Part shown: piece by piece, positions 22,437-33,346 of the stretch
Position numbering within the stretch: the first letter of the stretch is position 1
Layout: each line of letters opens with the position of its first letter
DNA from: Polytrichum commune
Taxonomy: Eukaryota > Streptophyta > Polytrichopsida > Polytrichales > Polytrichaceae
Length of the DNA stretch: 60,000 nt
Direction of reading: 5' to 3'
Assembly (NCBI GenBank): GCA_950295325.1
Contig: OX485803.1
Location: 18,168,001-18,228,000 of the forward strand
Translations under genes and position numbers: made by a program
The notes under the pieces: generated by a model
What the model was told of the DNA's origin: nothing
Database searches by the model: none
What the model saw: the letters and a program-made list of their open reading frames with translations, nothing else

Positions 22437-24104
22437 TTATATTCATACATATAGAAACCATAGAGAAAATAATAGTTATTGTAAAAAAAAATTACATTGG
22501 TAGTCATTTATTTAGAACAGTGTGAAATTATGTCAATATGTTAGTGTGGGGCAAACTAATTGCACGTATCAGTGTAATTATCGTCTAATATAAAAGTAGA
22601 CACACACGACTTGTCTTGATGGGGACTGAGGGATTTAGTTTACACATTTTAATTAGTGCAAGTGTAATAAGTTAGGAAGGATCATTGAAATTACTAAGAT
22701 AGAGGGTGCTTACACCAACCATGTGGTTGGTTTGGTCTATTTTTGGAGTCCATTGGGAGTAGTGATATGCATGATTGGTTTAGCAAATTGGCTTAGACAT
22801 GGTAGAAACAAACTAAGAAAATTGCAAAACTTATGAATGTACTAATTTGTGAAGTCACTTACCCCTTACTACTTTAAATATCTTGTATCCACACTTTTTC
22901 CATGACAAACAACTCACACAATTATCCCAACAATCACCCAACAATCACCCTTTTTTTGGTCCAAACCCAATTTTTTTTCTCTCCCAAACCACCCCTACAC
23001 TAAAACCAACACTCCACCCGATAAAAAGTTGAACCCTTATGACTTCTATATATGGGATCTTGATAATTTAAAAAAAAAATGCATACGTAACCTACCCACA
23101 GTATATGAATACGCCCTGATGCCTGCCCAAATCCACTCCCTCTTTCATTCAAAATCAACCCCACATTCTCAAAAATTGCCTTGCTTATCATCTTTATCCG
23201 CTTCCACTTTGTGCCAGAGACATTCGGATGGTTAAACCCTAAAGGTTGAGTGCAGACGTTTTTGTCGAAGCAGTCATCATCAACAATCTATTGTGTGTTG
23301 ACAATATCAACACAAACGTTTACATTACAATCTGTTATTTGAACACACGGATGGCTAAAAGATTATGTGAAGAATCCTAACTACACCAAGATGACATCCA
23401 TGTGGACAAATCTATCATAAGAGATGCCGATTTTCTCTAATGAGTTGTTGCATTGACCTAAATTATTTTGACAATCTTGAAAAGATCATACTGTGGTCTT
23501 TAAAATCATGAAAGTGTGTTCTAGTTACTAGATTAGGAGGCATGCATAGGGTTTGCTCTTGGAGATTAGCACCCTCTACCTTTATGCGAATGTACACAAT
23601 TACGTTGGATGTTCATGTGAAGTTCGGCTATTTCAACTCTCGTAGCAAGCCCATGTACTATCAACCTTCTTCATTTTTCTTTGGTGAGAAATCCCGGTTC
23701 GCTTGTGTTGAACCGAAATGGGGACGGGGACTCGTAAAATGGTGGTATTGTAATACTATTATATTATAAGTTATGAGCCAAGGGTTATGGTGTGTGTTCC
23801 AAAGTCATGAGGATCGGAAGATGGTGGCTATAAAAGTTTGAGTCAAAGGAGGTCTTGTTCAAACTCGAGATCGGTCAACCACACACTTTTTGAATTGGTA
23901 AGGAATGAGTGTTTGAGGATATTGTTGTTTTTATAATCATTGGGGTCTATGTACCATTCTTCATTGTACGGGGTAAAAGTAACATCGTGTATCAAGTTTC
24001 AACACAATACTACAAGGATGATAATGACCCAAATAATGCCTCGGGTATACACCCCAACCTCCATAATGTCACCCTCCGTAATGTCACTCCCACTTTTAAG
24101 GCCA
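22437..24104. other. No gene recognised
   Basis: Includes a C/A-rich stretch with repeated CAATCACCC near 22925-22950. No domain, splice-supported exon chain or RNA gene found. Confidence 0.35.
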
Positions 24105-24437
24105 GTTCACACGGGCCCCAAGTCATAAGTCCCAAGCACTATCTTAGCCGTTGAGAGCATTGAAGTTGGGACTTACCACTTTGGGGTCCCAAGTCCTAAG
24201 TCCCAAGTATGACATGGATGCCTACATGGCAACATTTTTTGGAGGTGAGGCTCGGGACTTGTGTTGAGAGCTGGGCCAAGCAAAAAGCTAGACCCAACTC
24301 TCAACACAAGTAATCAAGATCCGACTTTAATGATAATGAACCATGTTTTGATGGTTTCTCGAGGCTCAAAAGTGGGGACTTTGCCTCCATGTTGGGACTT
24401 GGGACTTGGGACTTGGGACTTGGGACCCCTTGTGAAC
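24105..24437. mobile_element. 333-bp MITE with terminal inverted repeats and inner hairpin
   Basis: The left end GTTCACACGGGCCCCAAGTC matches the complement of the right end (GACTTGGGACC..GTGAAC). An inner stem pairs 24258-24275 with 24293-24311. A tandem GGGACTT heptamer (about 4-5 units, 24392-24426) lies inside the right end. No convincing target duplication. Confidence 0.7.
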
Positions 24438-25394
24438 CTACTCTTATATCCCGAAACCCTAAGGAACGGATGTGCTCAATTGAAATCTCCCTCCTTGTCG
24501 TGACATTTCCCCTCCCATATATCACATGGATTGACATTGGACCCTTCCACCAAAGAATTCAAACCACACACTCGCACGCATCATGTTGTCGCCATTGCTG
24601 ATGTTACCATTATTAGAATGTTGACTTTGTGCTTATCCATAAAGTCACATACGTTGCACTAGTTCTCTATTGTCACACATCCATGTAAGCACGAAAGACC
24701 TCCTTAATATCATTTGCACTTTGGTTACCACAAGCATGATAACTTAGGAAGTTTAGAGTGTAGAAATCAATTTGAACTATTGTAGTATCCACCAAGGATG
24801 AATATTTTTTTAGTGTTATATTCTTAGTATTGGTCAAATGGATTCTTTGATACCATAATTGGCAATAATACTGTGCATTTGTCTACATTCATGTCCTCTA
24901 TTGTATATAACTCAACCAAAAACATTTATAATCTTAATTCCAAATTTATTTAGATCAAACATTGTCATGCCTACTAAATGACGTGTCTATCATATTGGTT
25001 GCTTATCCAAGTGGAGATCGCCTCCAACTCCTCCCATGGGCCTCCCATGTGCTCTTATAATCACACATTAGATGTTTCATTCATAATCTTTGGTTGTTGT
25101 CCCCAAGCAAACATCTTATGCCCCATAAATTGCTTGAATAGTTGGGTGTCCCGATATTGCTACTAGAACTTATCATCCACCCTCCTCTTGCCAATTATGG
25201 AATCTACAAGGTAGACAGTGCTAAACCCCTTCCAAAATGAACACCCTACTTGCACAATGACGAATCCGTATCGATTTTGAGAATGTCCACCACCTTGACA
25301 TAAATCGTATGTGTTGGTTGTGTGCTATCTACCAATAGAACTCTGAACCCTTATAAATTTCCATAGGAAGGTCAAATAAAACATACGGTGGTGC
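24438..25394. other. No intact gene; possible decayed transposon coding at 25040-25200 and family block 25195-25400
   Basis: On the minus strand, 25040-25200 reads partly as coding-like residues with stops. The block 25195-25400 is related to 6995-7170. It may be the remains of one element. Not assignable. Confidence 0.35.
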
Positions 25395-25402
25395 CTTAGA
25401 AC

Positions 25403-26524
25403 CAGTGGTGATTTTTCACAAGGTCCCCAACATGTCTAGGGACATGCTCATAAAAAAAATCTTTCTTGTGGACGGGTTCTTAGAAAATGAACCGGTTTTT
25501 GGACGTGTCAAATTCACTTTGGATAGGTTCTAAAAATAACAATTTTTTTGATAATTTTTTCCAAACAATATAACTGGTACAAATATTAGTTACATTATGT
25601 CATATATGACATGTGAATATAAGCATAATGCAATCAAACCACTAATACCCAATCAAAATATCCATCTTGAAGTGCTTGATACACCTGCATACATTAATTC
25701 ATCAACCACAAAATTTAGAACCTTTTTAACATAATGTCAAAGATTATAATCGAAGGTAAACTTAGCAATTGAATAAGAATTAATATATATAAACATGTTC
25801 AGAATTTTAAAATTAAAGAGCTACTCACCCTTCAAAGAAGTGGATGAATTCTCCTATCCTTCATGTTTCTCCAAACAAGCATCACTGCATTCCAATTGAT
25901 GTTTTCAATTGCAATATTTGCACATGAAATGCACATCAAAGCATCTAAAGTCTCTAACTTCAAACTAGCACGTAGATGACTTTTGATTAGGTTTTGTCTA
26001 GAAAAACCCCTCTTGTGGAGGGAATGCGGGTGGTGACGGACGGGCAATAATGGGTGATTAAAACACCTTGAGGATAGAGTGTGGGGAAAGAAATGGGAGA
26101 TTGAGGGACAAGAAATAAAAAGAAATGATGGTGGCAGAGGAAATTAGAATGGGGTGTACTGGAAAGATGAGAATCGACAGCAAAAGACAGATCACTGACG
26201 GGCATTGAAGGCATAATTTGTGAAGATCCCATTGTTTCCAAGTGCAAACAATCACATGTCAACATCTTTTGGTTTTTTTGGTTTTTTTGTTTTTTTTGGT
26301 TTTTTAATTTTTTACCAACATTGTAAGAGACTTATCTATACGTATTGCAGGCCGGGTATTTTCATTTCCAAACCAGTTTTGGGAAGGGTTTTTTTTCTTT
26401 AACCTTTCCATGGACGGGTTGGTTTAGAAACTACCGGTTTTGGGACGGGTTGCAATTTTTTTTGCCTTTCAATTCAAGGTTTTTGGACGTGGACGGGCAA
26501 AAACTTTGTGAAAAATCAGCCATG
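25403..26524. mobile_element. hAT-like non-autonomous element, 1122 bp
   Basis: The ends CAGTGGTGATTTTTCAC and GTGAAAAATCAGCCATG are imperfect inverted repeats with a typical hAT CA-start. They are flanked by 8-bp words CTTAGAAC (25395-25402) and CTTGGAAC (26525-26532), one mismatch. Both ends also carry GGACG and ACCGGTTTT words in opposite directions. No transposase recognised, so probably an internal-deletion derivative. Confidence 0.75.
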
Positions 26525-26689
26525 CTTGGAACCACCCATCAATTGCTAAACGAGAGCCACTCTAAAAATTTCAATGTACTAAGCATTTCTACGTTGAGCA
26601 GTTAGAACGACCACGACGGTGTTAGAAGTAGCGGTAGATGTACCTAATACGGTTTCTTCTCATAATCAAACTCCTCTATCTACAACATA

Positions 26690-26930
26690 AGTGGTAAGTG
26701 GTTAGAAAATAACTCCAAGAATGGATACCAAATATCCATGTGTTAGGAAAAAAATTGGAATACATGTTCAAAATATGATAACTATTCTAAACTCAACAGT
26801 CAACATAGTTGAGAGAACTTATACAACAATTCAATGAGCACGAGAAAATCTGCACTTTGGTAATCAACAAGATACTCATAGGAGCTCCAAATATTACGAG
26901 GAAAGCGGTTACGGCCTCGTATAAAACAAC
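26690..26930. repeat. Dispersed repeat family B, copy 2
   Basis: Shares AATACATGTTCAAAATAT, CAACAAGATACTCATAGGAG and CTCCAAATATTACGAGG with the other B copies. Confidence 0.6.
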
Positions 26931-27015
26931 CATTCAAAGCCCCATATTATAACACCGTACCCTGCGTCAGAGAAGATTCGGAGTGACTCACAGCTTGTGT
27001 CAACCCCCACTCATA

Positions 27016-27243
27016 CCAGGGCCACACTGGTAGGCCCAACCAGAAACAACAACCCTACGTATTCTCCGGGAATACCGGGTTGGGATTTCAGATGGCTGGA
27101 GCTGCTGGTTGCAGGTTACCCGCCTTCTTCCAGCCACTCCAATAGCTCCAGCCATCTGAAATCCCAGCCCTGTATTCCCGGAGAATACGTAGGGCTGGTG
27201 TTTCTGTCTACTGGAGCTGCTGGGGTTTTTGGTGTGGCCCTGG
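27016..27243. mobile_element. GC-rich 228-bp foldback MITE
   Basis: The ends CCAGGGCCACAC and GTGTGGCCCTGG are flanked by TA (27014-27015 and 27244-27245). An inner perfect stem of about 25 bp (CTACGTATTCTCCGGGAATA... against its complement) and a second stem (ATTTCAGATGGCTGGAGCT) make it almost fully palindromic. The TA flank suggests Tc1/mariner, but the short flank leaves this uncertain. Confidence 0.75.
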
Positions 27244-27746
27244 TATCAATGAATACCCCCCTCATGGTTGTCCACACAGCGGCCACCATGCATGACGTGG
27301 CGTCTGGAGGGGGTCGTTGGCCAGGTGGAGCCACGTGATAGGTGTAATGGGCGACATGTGAAAGCTGAAAGGGGGAAATTAAAGGGGCTCAAGTGGCTAA
27401 TATAAGGAGTGGCTGCTTCAAGCTGTGTCATGCGAAAGGACTCCCATGGCAGCTGGGTCATGGTGTGTGTACTCAGTCTTGTCGTTCAAGAAGGAAAAGG
27501 GAGGAAGAATGACGGCCATGCCTTAGGCTAGCTAGCTTGGCTTCTTCAAAACACTAGCTAGGCGTGATTGGGGTTGGTTTGAGCCGTTCATTATATTCAT
27601 ACAATACACCACCCACCCATTCATGAGAAAGTGGGATCCCGTTTTGACTTTGGGTTTGGATGCACCCATCGAGCGTCTTTTTGGGCTTTGAAGGGATCGA
27701 CCTACACTTTTGGAACTTTTTACGTCGACGAAGAATGGGGAGAATC
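27244..27746. other. No gene seen
   Basis: Moderately GC-rich spacer. No exon chain recognised. Confidence 0.35.
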
Positions 27747-27990
27747 GGTCTGCTAGCTAGCTAGTTGCAGATGGATGAGCCGGTTGAGTTTGAGAAGTAA
27801 TTAACCAGGTTGGAGTTCGAGACTTCGTTCAGGGAGATTGATTGCCGGTCGTTTTAGAGGAACTTATGGAACCTACCTTGGAATTAATGAAGACAAACCG
27901 AAAGATCACAACATGTAAAGTAGTTGAACTTGGGAACACGAGGGCTCTGACTGATTATGCCCAAAAAAGCTTCCCAGACTGAATTGTTTT
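27747..27990. repeat. Dispersed repeat family A, copy 4
   Basis: Same orientation as 14465-14700: GAGCCGGTTGAGTTTGAGAAG, GACAAACCGAAAGATCACAAC, GAACTTGGGAACAC. Confidence 0.75.
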
Positions 27991-28072
27991 ATGTGCTTTG
28001 TTCGAGTGCATGGATGTACTGTATGTATGTAGCCCTACTCTGCACATCTCCAGCTCAACAGACAGTCTTGAC

Positions 28073-28097
28073 CGTCGGATCGGATCGGATCGGATCA
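28073..28097. repeat. (GGATC)n pentanucleotide repeat
   Basis: Four units of CGGAT/GGATC. Confidence 0.85.
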
Positions 28098-28181
28098 AGA
28101 ATGTTCTCATCCAACTAGCAATTCTGAATCACAAAGATTGATGTTTCAAGTTTCAGAATCGTAGAGTCCACAATGACATAT

Positions 28182-28228
28182 CATTACTTAGCCTCACATT
28201 AGAGGTAGTGTAATAATCCCTCTCTAAC
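28182..28228 (+). repeat. Flanking direct repeat of LINE insertion, left
   Basis: About 45 bp (CCTCACATTAGAGGTAGTG...) that recurs at 30043-30086 with two substitutions and a 3-bp indel. Probably a long target duplication. Confidence 0.7.
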
Positions 28229-30042
28229 CTTACATCGAATTTACAAACCCCACATGAACTACAATAAGTCCTACAGAAAATAATTAACACCCATATAGAC
28301 ACATACCCCATCAAACCTACCCCCACACATTATCACATCAAAATCTTCAACACATGGAAAAACGCCCCCAAAACAAACACTCCCACCCCGATAAACACCC
28401 TCACAACCCCCCTACCAGCCAAATACAACCACATTCACCCCCTCAAATTTCACCCTCAACAATGCATATACATGGATGGATCATTTATCCCACCCACCAA
28501 AAATTCCGAAGGCCAAATAGAGGGCAACACCGCCGGATCTAGAATATATAGCCCCAACAATAACACTAAAACATCATAAAGAGTCCCAAGTTACCAAAAC
28601 ATCCTACGTGCAGAGCTTAATGCAATACTCATTGATATCAAAGCCACACAAACCACCCAACTAAACATGCACATATTTACAGATAGCCTCAATAGCATAT
28701 TCTTAATCAATAGCCACATACAACACCCAACATCACAACATCACCACCCAGACAAATTACTAATAACAAAAATCGTAAACCAAATATATTGGACCCAACA
28801 CACAATCCACATACACAAAGTGCGCGCACACTCGGGCATTACCGGAAACAAAATTGCTAATACACTGGCCAATGAAGGAACACTTAAAGAAAAACCAACC
28901 ACAACACGCCGCATACACACAATTCACCCCACCCCCTACTAGCTAGCAAGCTACCCAATAGCCACACACGACAAAGCCATCCGCAACCCCCACACATTCA
29001 TAACAAAAGAACATAGAATTTGGGAATATGTAATAGCCAAACACAAATTTTCATACGTGGACAAATGGCTATCAATCACTCAAATAAACCAGAAACTCTC
29101 CAACCACTTATGGTAAAATGAAACGTGACAAACGCCCAAGTCACCCAAACTCTAAAATTCAGATATGCCCAGTACATGGGTAACCATAGGATGAATGTAT
29201 TCTGGCCCCTCACACATCAAAACCCCAACTGCACACTCTGCCATAGCAATGACAAAGACACATGGCCCCACCTATTATCAACATGTGAACATCCATACTT
29301 AAAAGGCCTAAGAATTGCACGACACAACAAAGCAATACATCTCATCACCTAAACACTACAAGCCAACAAAAACACATGGTTCTTCACACTGACCAATGCA
29401 CGCAATCTTAACAACAAACCACCAAAACAAGCAATCTCAGAATGGCTCCTCAAATGCACATGCTCACAACCAACTTGCCATTGTCGAGCTAAATTAAGAC
29501 CGGACATCCTATGCATAATAGGAGCCCCGAACCAAACACAAACACCAATAACACCCTCTCCTACACTTACAATCCAACTCATTGAATTCACATACTGCCA
29601 TGACAAATTCCCTGATCAAGCTCTCACACATAAACATACCAAATAAGATCCATCAATTAACACCATACAAAACAATGCTTGGAAAACCAACCCCCTCATC
29701 TCTATCACAACAAGAGTAAGAGGGGCTATACACGAACACTCAATTGATAAACTTACCAACCTTAAAATCCCAAAATCCAACATTAAAACCCTCATGAAAA
29801 ATGTACAACAGAATGCCATCAAATACCTCACATATCTTGTCCCAAACAAAAGGAAAACTTGATAATAAACAAACACCCGTCCCCTCACCCCAATAAATTT
29901 GGAATTACTAGCACACCACCAAAGCCCACCTCTTAAAGGAGGTAAATTACCTTAAGTTGCATCACGGACAACTGTGATCAACATTAGGCCAATGGGCTCA
30001 CATTCACGCTGGTACCTAACTATGGGCGTTATTTTTTCTTAA
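28229..30042 (+). mobile_element. LINE 3' fragment with RNase H, 5'-truncated
   Basis: The plus strand encodes an RNase HI domain in decayed form. The first Asp sits in a YMDGSF motif at about 28463-28480, Glu in AELNAI near 28612-28630, and Asp in FTDSLNS near 28676-28695. A late HSGITGN motif (about 28830) is followed by Asn where the fourth catalytic Asp is expected. After a TAG at about 28940 and a frameshift near 29115-29125 comes a CTLC...HLLSTCEH zinc-knuckle-like motif (about 29233-29295), usual at the C-terminus of such LINEs. The coding strand is strongly A+C-rich, like the LINE at 9.9-14.4 kb on the opposite strand. Endonuclease and RT are missing, as expected for 5' truncation. 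The flanking repeats mark the insertion. Confidence 0.75.
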
Positions 30043-30086
30043 CATTACTAAGCCTCACATTAGATGTAGTGTAATCCCTCTCTAAC
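30043..30086 (+). repeat. Flanking direct repeat of LINE insertion, right
   Basis: Counterpart of 28182-28228. It follows a short T-rich run (TTTTTTCTT) at the end of the inserted DNA. Confidence 0.7.
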
Positions 30087-31689
30087 TCAAGGTTGTGCAT
30101 GACATATATAGTGGTTCCTCATGAAGATTAAACTTCCCCTTTCACCAACTCTACCCCTCAATTAGATCCGGTACACACTGATGATGTTTCTCCGTTTAGT
30201 AGCTGCTTTGCTAGCCTCCACTATGGCTAGCCTGACTCCAAAACATTACTCAATTGATGAGTCGGGTTCATGGACCCATCAATAGATTTGAGAATACGAA
30301 ATGAAATGAAATTGATCCAATAATCCCAGGACATCAAAAAGGTTAAATGAGATTGAATAAAGACTCTGAATATTGGAATCAACTTCAAAAAGTAACCTCC
30401 GAAGTACATAATATTTCGGAACTTTTACGTTGGATGATGAATGAGAGGCACGCTCGCATACAATAACTCCCTCTCTCTCCCCCCCACGAGACAACTCACT
30501 TCACTCTTACAAATCCTTTAGGCAGCCATCGCTTTGGTTGTGTGTGTACGTTAAACCAAAAAAAAAAAAAAAGTAATCTATTTCTATTTCCTTTTACTTT
30601 CCTCCAAATCAAAGAATCACAATGCAATACTAAATAAGTACACATTCATATAGTGTACGTATTTACATTACGACAACGTGCCTGCTCGAGGCTTTTGAGG
30701 CTCACTGCTGGGTCCTAAGTTATTCACTGCCAACGAGCGCATCAAATCCGCGGTCTAAGTAAGTTGAATCGACAAGTTCGATTCTAGCAACATTGGAATA
30801 TGGGGATTCTCCACAAAGATACACGAGACTCGCCACTTTGCACTGTCAGCTTATATAGACTGGTGCTTTTTTGCCTTGGCCCAGCTGCCTGCCTGCCACA
30901 AAATATATATGTGCCGGAACTGACTTTCAGCTGACACTAGGTGAAGTTAAGTTAGGTATTGTTGAAGCCTAGAGGGAGGGAGGGGTTCCTTGGTCAGAAA
31001 TAAATCCCGACTCGAAGTTCACGCCTCATGTTGCTCCCGTGGGAACATGCGCCTTCCACAGCCTTGAATTTCAGTGCCTGCCCTAGCCTGCCACATGCGG
31101 CTTCTAACTTACACAACTGCATTTGCACTGGGAAAAGAAACACACCCATTGACTGGATTGAACAATTTATATAATGCTGCCAAGTGACACGGGCTGCGAT
31201 TTGTGAGGGCCGTTTGATTGAAAGGTTGCAAGATGTGGCCATTCCCTCTGGCAATAAGTTATGAGGTGGGTGTGTGTGTGTGTCTGTGTGTGGAGGTTAT
31301 TCAGTTCGATTGTTACGTTCTCCAACTTCGACCGATTATATTCACTTATTGAAACTTGTGTTGCAATAGAAAATCTACGATAATGCATTAGCAAAAACCG
31401 GAATGAAAATCTTAATTGATTTAGGTGTAATTATCGGAAGTGTATGTTTGTTGGTGTCTTTACTAAAGATACAGGTCTTCTCAATTGTGTTTTTTTGTTG
31501 ACCGTGGAGTATTTATGAATTTGAAGACATGGTCAAATCTCTTTTAAGCATACGTTTTTACATGGCGTTTGTTTTTTGATCCTCACCTAATTACACACCA
31601 ATTGAATATAAGTGTCCGATTTTGAAAAGGTGTCGAATAACACCCGCACGCCTTATATATGGTGCTTGCATCTTCCCAATCAAGTACAT
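30087..31689. other. No gene seen; poly-A and (GT)n runs
   Basis: Contains an A-run of about 16 near 30558-30573 and a (GT)n run at about 31268-31292. No exon chain recognised. Confidence 0.4.
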
Positions 31690-32110
31690 ACTCAACATAC
31701 ATTGGCCCTCTTGTAGGCACTTCCACCTTCAATGATAGTTTTGGCCACTAGATTGAATCAAGATTTGCTTCATCCGGTTAGCAACCGTGGATCAAAAAGG
31801 TTGTCAATTTAAGTTTCATAATTGCAATTGAGATGCCAATATTGGTTGTTGATAAGAAAATATTTTAGGAGGTCAAAGCAAAGTCCTCTCTCATCAAGTG
31901 ATCACATAGTCCCTTCCAATTGTCCTAACCACTTGACCCAAAATGATGTCTACATTTTGAACACATGCTCCAATCTCATCGTGACATGTGTCTTTTTGGT
32001 GTCCATCCTTATACACCAGCCTTGCCAAATAGCACTCAAATATACAGGTGCTCAATTAGGAAGAGTGACCATATAAGGTCCACATAGCTTACCTCACAAG
32101 CATCAAATTT
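31690..32110. repeat. Dispersed repeat, upstream part of family B
   Basis: Related along its length to 53390-53790, in intron 1 of the WD40 gene. Shared words are TGTCTTTTTGGTGT, CAATCCTTGCC-like, ACTCAAAT.TA.AGGTG, GAGTGACCA.ATAAGG. Here it sits just before a family B copy, so both may be parts of one element of about 950 bp. Confidence 0.6.
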
Positions 32111-32309
32111 TGTGAAGATTGCAGTAGATCCATTCACATCAACCAAGTTGGTGATCACTGAGACATTTGCAGTAATTGACAAAAGGCTCGAGTTGTGGCA
32201 ACAATTTGACCAAGCAAATAAGCAAGTGCACCACCACTCAATTGTTTTGAATTCACAAGATGGTGCATGGGGGACCAGATTTATAAGGTATACGTGCCTA
32301 TATCCAATG

Positions 32310-32640
32310 TAGCAACAATCTGGACACGTATATTCGAGTGTTATTTGGTTAGGTGTGGATCTACAGAACAGCCACCTAAAAGACACGTGTTTAGAGATTC
32401 TGGACTACATGCTCAAAATATTCTAGGCTCAATGATCAGTGTGCAAGGAAACCTATATGACCACTTAACAAGCTTGAGCATCCTCACTTTTGATAATGAA
32501 TAAGATATTCATATGAGCTCCAAAAATATGAGGCAAATTGGCTACAGGCACAATTTGGATTTGCTGGTCATCTCACACAAATTGCATGTTTCATATCTTA
32601 CAAGATGTGGGTGCAGAGAGAAAAGCACCTGAATAAGTCA
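32310..32640. repeat. Dispersed repeat family B, copy 3
   Basis: Best match to 15340-15730, including TTTGATAATGAATAAGATAT, GGCTACAGGCACAATTTGGA and a GTGGGTGCAGAGAGAAAAGC-like end. Confidence 0.7.
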
Positions 32641-33346
32641 CATCCCCCTTATATATTATTCAAATGTGATGAACTATTTATATCTGTACCTCTGTTCACA
32701 CAGAATCATCATCAAATTGCAGTCAAGATTCTCAAAATGGACAGAAGAGGGTTGTTCAACTGGCTTACATGACACAATAAACTAGGTTCAAATTAAACTG
32801 TCACACGTTGTTCACTACCTTGAGCCATATATATATATAGAAAATTACAGGATCAGCTAGAAGAAAATGGTTAGTCAAGGTATGTCAGATCTCCAATCCA
32901 CTAGGATTACAAATTCAAACTAGACCAATCAACAACATTGAAAGTTGCATCCTTGCAGGAGTTTCACTAACTTATAATACACTACTACCCAATACCTTCT
33001 ATGGTATGACATAGAACAATCACTTGGTAGTCCAGTCTATATACTACTATTCAAACTGCTGTACTCAATTGCAAATTCCAATTATAAAGAGTTAGCCAAG
33101 CTTTTTCCCCACATGTTCGCACTAATTAGGAATCTTAATGAAGGGGGTTGCTAATAACGATAGTGCATACACTCGTGATAAATCTCTAATGTGATGCATG
33201 TGCATCCTCTCTTTGAACCCCAAAGAATCATGAAGCGTCTGTATAAAATCTGAAGATGAGAATTTTATGGTAAGCCAACCGCTATACTAATCTCTGTTGT
33301 ATCATCTTTACCAAACATCCTACAATATAATGGTTTGAACTGAGGA

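Noticed and set aside
22238-22525. Open frames rich in Tyr/Ile/Val/Cys on both strands
   Set aside because: They are translations of the (AT)n and (GTAT)n microsatellite.
24392-24426. CRISPR-like or satellite array
   Set aside because: Only four to five 7-bp units with no spacers, inside a MITE end in a eukaryotic genome.
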